A DNA stretch of 20,981 nt from Pelargonium nanum (Eukaryota; Streptophyta; Magnoliopsida; Geraniales; Geraniaceae): positions 1 to 20,981 of the forward strand of contig JAYMTF010001855.1 of the NCBI GenBank assembly GCA_036897485.1. The letters run 5' to 3'. This document shows positions 18,269 through 20,981 of the stretch, piece by piece. The position numbers were made by a program, and so were the translations under genes. Positions within the stretch are counted from its first letter, which is position 1. Each line of letters opens with the position of its first letter. Under the pieces are notes generated by a model, which was given only the letters and a program-made list of their open reading frames with translations, was not told the origin of the DNA and made no database searches.

Positions 18269-19470
18269 CTAACACACTCACTAACACGAAGAATGGATCT
18301 GTCTACACAATCTACACAATTTGATTAACAGGTTTCTGTTTTCTTTTAATTTATTTGACGATTCTCTTATTCATTTTGAAACCTTTGATTCTAGTGTTTA
18401 CCAGGAGTTTGTTCCTGTTGGTACGTACTGCCATTTTTCTGGCAAGAAATGATCATTGTATTGTATTTGTGTATATATCTAATGATCTTTGTAAGACTAC
18501 AATCTTACTTCATTTACCGTATCTTAATTTTCTGATTCTTCACTTACATTCTCTCTGATAAATGTTAATGACATTGTGTGTATGTATTATTGAACATGAG
18601 TCAGAAATTTTTGTTTCTAAGTAATGGATGTTCAATTATTCAACACATAAAACATGTTTCAGGTGATTTTTGAGATGCAAATAAATAGTTTTTCTTGACA
18701 ACCGTGCAACAACCAAACAATAATCAATTAGGTGTCAATGAATGCTGCAGATTTCGTCCACAATATATACATAATTCAAAGATATGTTAGTATTCATTAA
18801 TTGTAAGTTTATTTGTTTGACTGAATTGAGGCCAAGAGTGCACCACCTCCTCGTAAATGCATGGCCATCCAAAGTTGGACAGTCTTTCTTAATTCCTTGT
18901 TGAGATAGGCTCAGCTACTACTACTACTTTCTTCCCCTTTTTGTTTCTTTGGTTTAGCACCACATATTGGTCCATCCCCAATTTAATGGGTGGGACTATG
19001 TAAGAATCAAGTAGAAAGACTCATTAGTTGGGCGTCGATACTGGTGCTTGTTTGGGTTGTTTACACAGCTAATGCAAACACAACTTCTGTAAGCATTTAC
19101 ACTAAAATATGTTTGATTGTGACTTTCATTTAGCATGACTTATAGATATTTAAAGTTTGCATGAGCTTTCTTCAGGAGATGAGAGGCTCCTACAAAAAAC
19201 ACAATTTGTTAATCTAAGTTTGCGCTCTTGTGCTAGCAATAGATTGACATGGGGCTATTAGTATGTAGAGGGCTAGTTAAGAACCTATACTGAAATCTTT
19301 CTCCGGTTTATTAGATCCGATAATCACTATAGAGCTCATCGTGAGTTGTTGTAATATATGGATCACATATACACTCATCATAAAATTAAGCTCTACTCAA
19401 ATTATAGTCTATTCTATTGCACACCCTCATTTTCGGTCCTGGCGAGTTTAAAGAAAAATGGGAGAATAGA
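18269..19470. other. Transporter 3' flank and intergenic region
   Basis: The first 250-350 bases are T-rich with ATTTGT/TGTATTGTA-type words and probably form the transporter 3' untranslated region. Beyond that I recognise no gene. A short CTA repeat lies near 18916-18927. Open frames in this interval are short and motif-free. Confidence 0.45.
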
Positions 19471-19477
19471 AAAGAAT

Positions 19478-19673
19478 GAACTACCAAGCGGTTGATGCGC
19501 TTTGGATTTTCTTTGAGGTCTCAGATTCGAGTCTTGCCGACAGTATGGGGTGAGATTTATGGGTTTAAGGAGAAAACTAGCAACTAACTCGGGTGACGCA
19601 CCCACTTGGTAGTGAGAAACACTGGCCTTGCAGGCCTCCTGTCCCGTCGCTTATAAAAAAAATAAAAAAAAAA
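19478..19673 (+). mobile_element. tRNA-derived SINE with A-rich tail
   Basis: The A-box-like sequence ACCAAGCGGTTGATGCG begins near 19483, and the B box AGATTCGAGTC lies at 19523-19533. The pol III promoter is spaced as in a tRNA gene. A tRNA-unrelated body follows and ends in a nearly pure A tail (19655-19673). The reverse strand translates to the word RQDSNLRP, a familiar artefact of plant SINE/tRNA-like DNA and not a gene. It differs in sequence from the SINE at 11949, so two families are present. The left end and the target duplication could not be fixed. Confidence 0.7.
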
Positions 19674-20338
19674 TCATATCCATGTAACAAGAGAATTGAA
19701 GTGCAACATGATCTACAAAATGGCCTTTCAACTATGATGAACACCTATTATTGTTGGCTCCGCCGTGGCATCGCACGCGTCCCTAGAGAACTATTTACAA
19801 CACATATGCGAAACAATGAAACTTGAATTTGAAACAAACAATTTCCTTTATGACAAAACTTATTTTTTTCTTTTTTTGTTGACAAAACTTAATGCTTCTC
19901 CAACAATTCTAACTTTTGACCTCCGGCATCGCAACGTGGAGTATCAATTAAGTAATCAATAGGTAAGGCATCTGTCTCACGCACATGATATTAGTCAACG
20001 AACAAACCCGCATTAGCTGTCGTGGCCACCACCACCATTGACCTTACTCCCACTACACGACAACCCCACTGGACCCCACCATACTCAACACCTTTTGACT
20101 TTTTCCATTCACATTTCAAACCAAGAATCAATTTATACTAAAAAATTCAATTAAATTATTATTTCCATCAAAAATCAACATTCCATCTCTACCCTTCTCA
20201 TCTATCAAATTTACAACTTTAGCCCCGTCCCCATTCCCTGCTCCGCTCGAGGCGAGCCAAGTCTAGAGTCACCTGCCGTGCGGTCACGGCCAGTTCCTCG
20301 CCGTTCATCATGGAAGATTCTTCGCCTTCCACGTCACG
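19674..20338. other. Intergenic region and WRKY gene 3' flank
   Basis: No gene was recognised. The last few hundred bases should contain the 3' untranslated region of the minus-strand WRKY gene. The CT- and CCACCACCACC-rich stretch near 20020-20100 is low complexity. Confidence 0.45.
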
Positions 20339-20981
20339 TCAAGTTGACTGGAACACGAGGCTACTTGATGGGATCGTGTGTGGAACAGGAGGCTGCGAGT
20401 GGCGGTGCTCTCCTTCGTAAGTCACGATCAGCATCGTTGGATCGTCCTGCGCCCTCTCCACGTGTTTCCTCGCGGGACACCCTCTAACGCTACTGCACTT
20501 GTAGTAACCTCTACACAACACAAAAATCAACGTTCAATATCTTTCTTTGCAAAAAATTCAATCAAATCAACGGCGCAGATCTAGGGAGTAAGATAATACC
20601 GTGGGTGCGGTGAGCCCTTGATCGGCTTCTGCCCGTATTTCCTCCATGAGTACTCGTCGGCGGGAACATCGGCAACCTTGGAGCTAATCGCCGGCACCCT
20701 AATCGTTCTCTTCACTCGAGATTTTCTGTACCAAAAAATCAACCGTTAATTCTCAATTTCATCATAACATAGCGAATCGTGCGGGACTAAAATATGCTTT
20801 AATTCACGAACAAGTACCTTCTCTTGGAACAATGGCAAGGTCCAGAGGAAGAGATCTTCCCGTTGACGTTAAGCGAGAGAGAGTGATCGTGGCACTTCTT
20901 CCGGTGAGTCGACGAGAGAGGAGGCTTTCCGGCGGAAACTGCCGGTGCCGGTGGAGCAAACAGCTTTCCGTTGGAGACGCT
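20339..20981 (-). CDS. WRKY transcription factor, group IId, C-terminal part
   Basis: This partial gene runs off the right edge. Minus-strand exons are 20981-20818 (internal part of the first coding exon), 20725-20600 and 20510-20339, all GT-AG and phase-consistent. The WRKY domain reads [20 protein letters not shown], then [19 protein letters not shown], and the zinc ligands form C-X5-C-X23-H-X-H, the group II pattern. An intron splits the Arg codon before GYYKC (the R-type intron). Upstream of the domain, [20 protein letters not shown] is the plant zinc-cluster/NLS region specific to group IId, and a His/Cys segment (KKCHDH) precedes it. The protein ends 25 residues after EGEHRHS. It is expected to be a nuclear factor binding W-boxes (TTGACY). 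The calmodulin-binding C motif and the HARF motif lie outside the window. The [20 protein letters not shown] wording favours the WRKY7/11/15/17 subgroup over WRKY21/39/74, but this is recalled and not searched. Confidence 0.94.

Noticed and set aside
19414..19605. Minus-strand small protein containing RQDSNLRP
   Set aside because: This is a known spurious translation of tRNA-like SINE sequence. It overlaps the B box and the body of the SINE.
1..20981. CRISPR array, bacterial operon or prophage system
   Set aside because: There are no regularly spaced repeats with unique spacers and no prokaryotic gene organisation. The window is plant nuclear DNA with spliced genes.

Overview
The window is nuclear DNA of a flowering plant, almost certainly a eudicot. 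The evidence is AT-rich intergenic DNA, GT-AG introns with phase-consistent exons, and plant-typical families: F-box/FBA proteins, a PR-1-like CAP protein, a group IId WRKY factor, tRNA-derived SINEs and LINE RNase H remnants. The F-box pair resembles the At5g07610-like type that is expanded in rosids such as Rosaceae, but the species cannot be fixed from this sequence.

Layout from left to right. 1-3400 is AT-rich and shows no convincing gene. 3445-6155 holds two tandem F-box genes on the plus strand. The first is broken by a single-base frameshift and the second is intact (399 aa). 7242-7763 (minus) is a single-exon OSTC/DC2-type subunit of the oligosaccharyltransferase, with a 74-bp tandem duplication beyond its stop. 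8928-9455 (minus) is a secreted PR-1-like CAP protein with a clear TATA box. Further upstream lies an exact 20-bp tandem repeat, each unit carrying a W-box core. 9797-11160 is a graveyard of RNase H-type (LINE) sequence, in which one RNase H fragment with a poly(A)-like tail sits inside an older, unrelated copy. 11170-13640 is AT-rich and contains one SINE. 13972-18268 (plus) is a seven-exon nucleotide-sugar/sugar-phosphate transporter of the TPT/NST family (388 aa by my splice model). Its 1.84-kb fourth intron carries a 565-bp hAT-like non-autonomous transposon flanked by a perfect 8-bp target-site duplication. 18269-20338 is intergenic with a second, A-tailed SINE. 20339-20981 (minus) is the 3' end of a group IId WRKY transcription factor that runs off the right edge.

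The genes are ordinary plant genes and do not form an operon-like system. OSTC (ER N-glycosylation) and the transporter (probably Golgi) both belong to glycan biosynthesis. The PR-1-like protein and the WRKY factor both belong to families tied to defence. Neither pairing is evidence of co-regulation. The most informative novelties are the fine-scale transposon structures (hAT insertion with TSD, nested LINE fragment), the one-base lesion in an otherwise full-length F-box gene, and the W-box repeat upstream of the PR-1-like gene.
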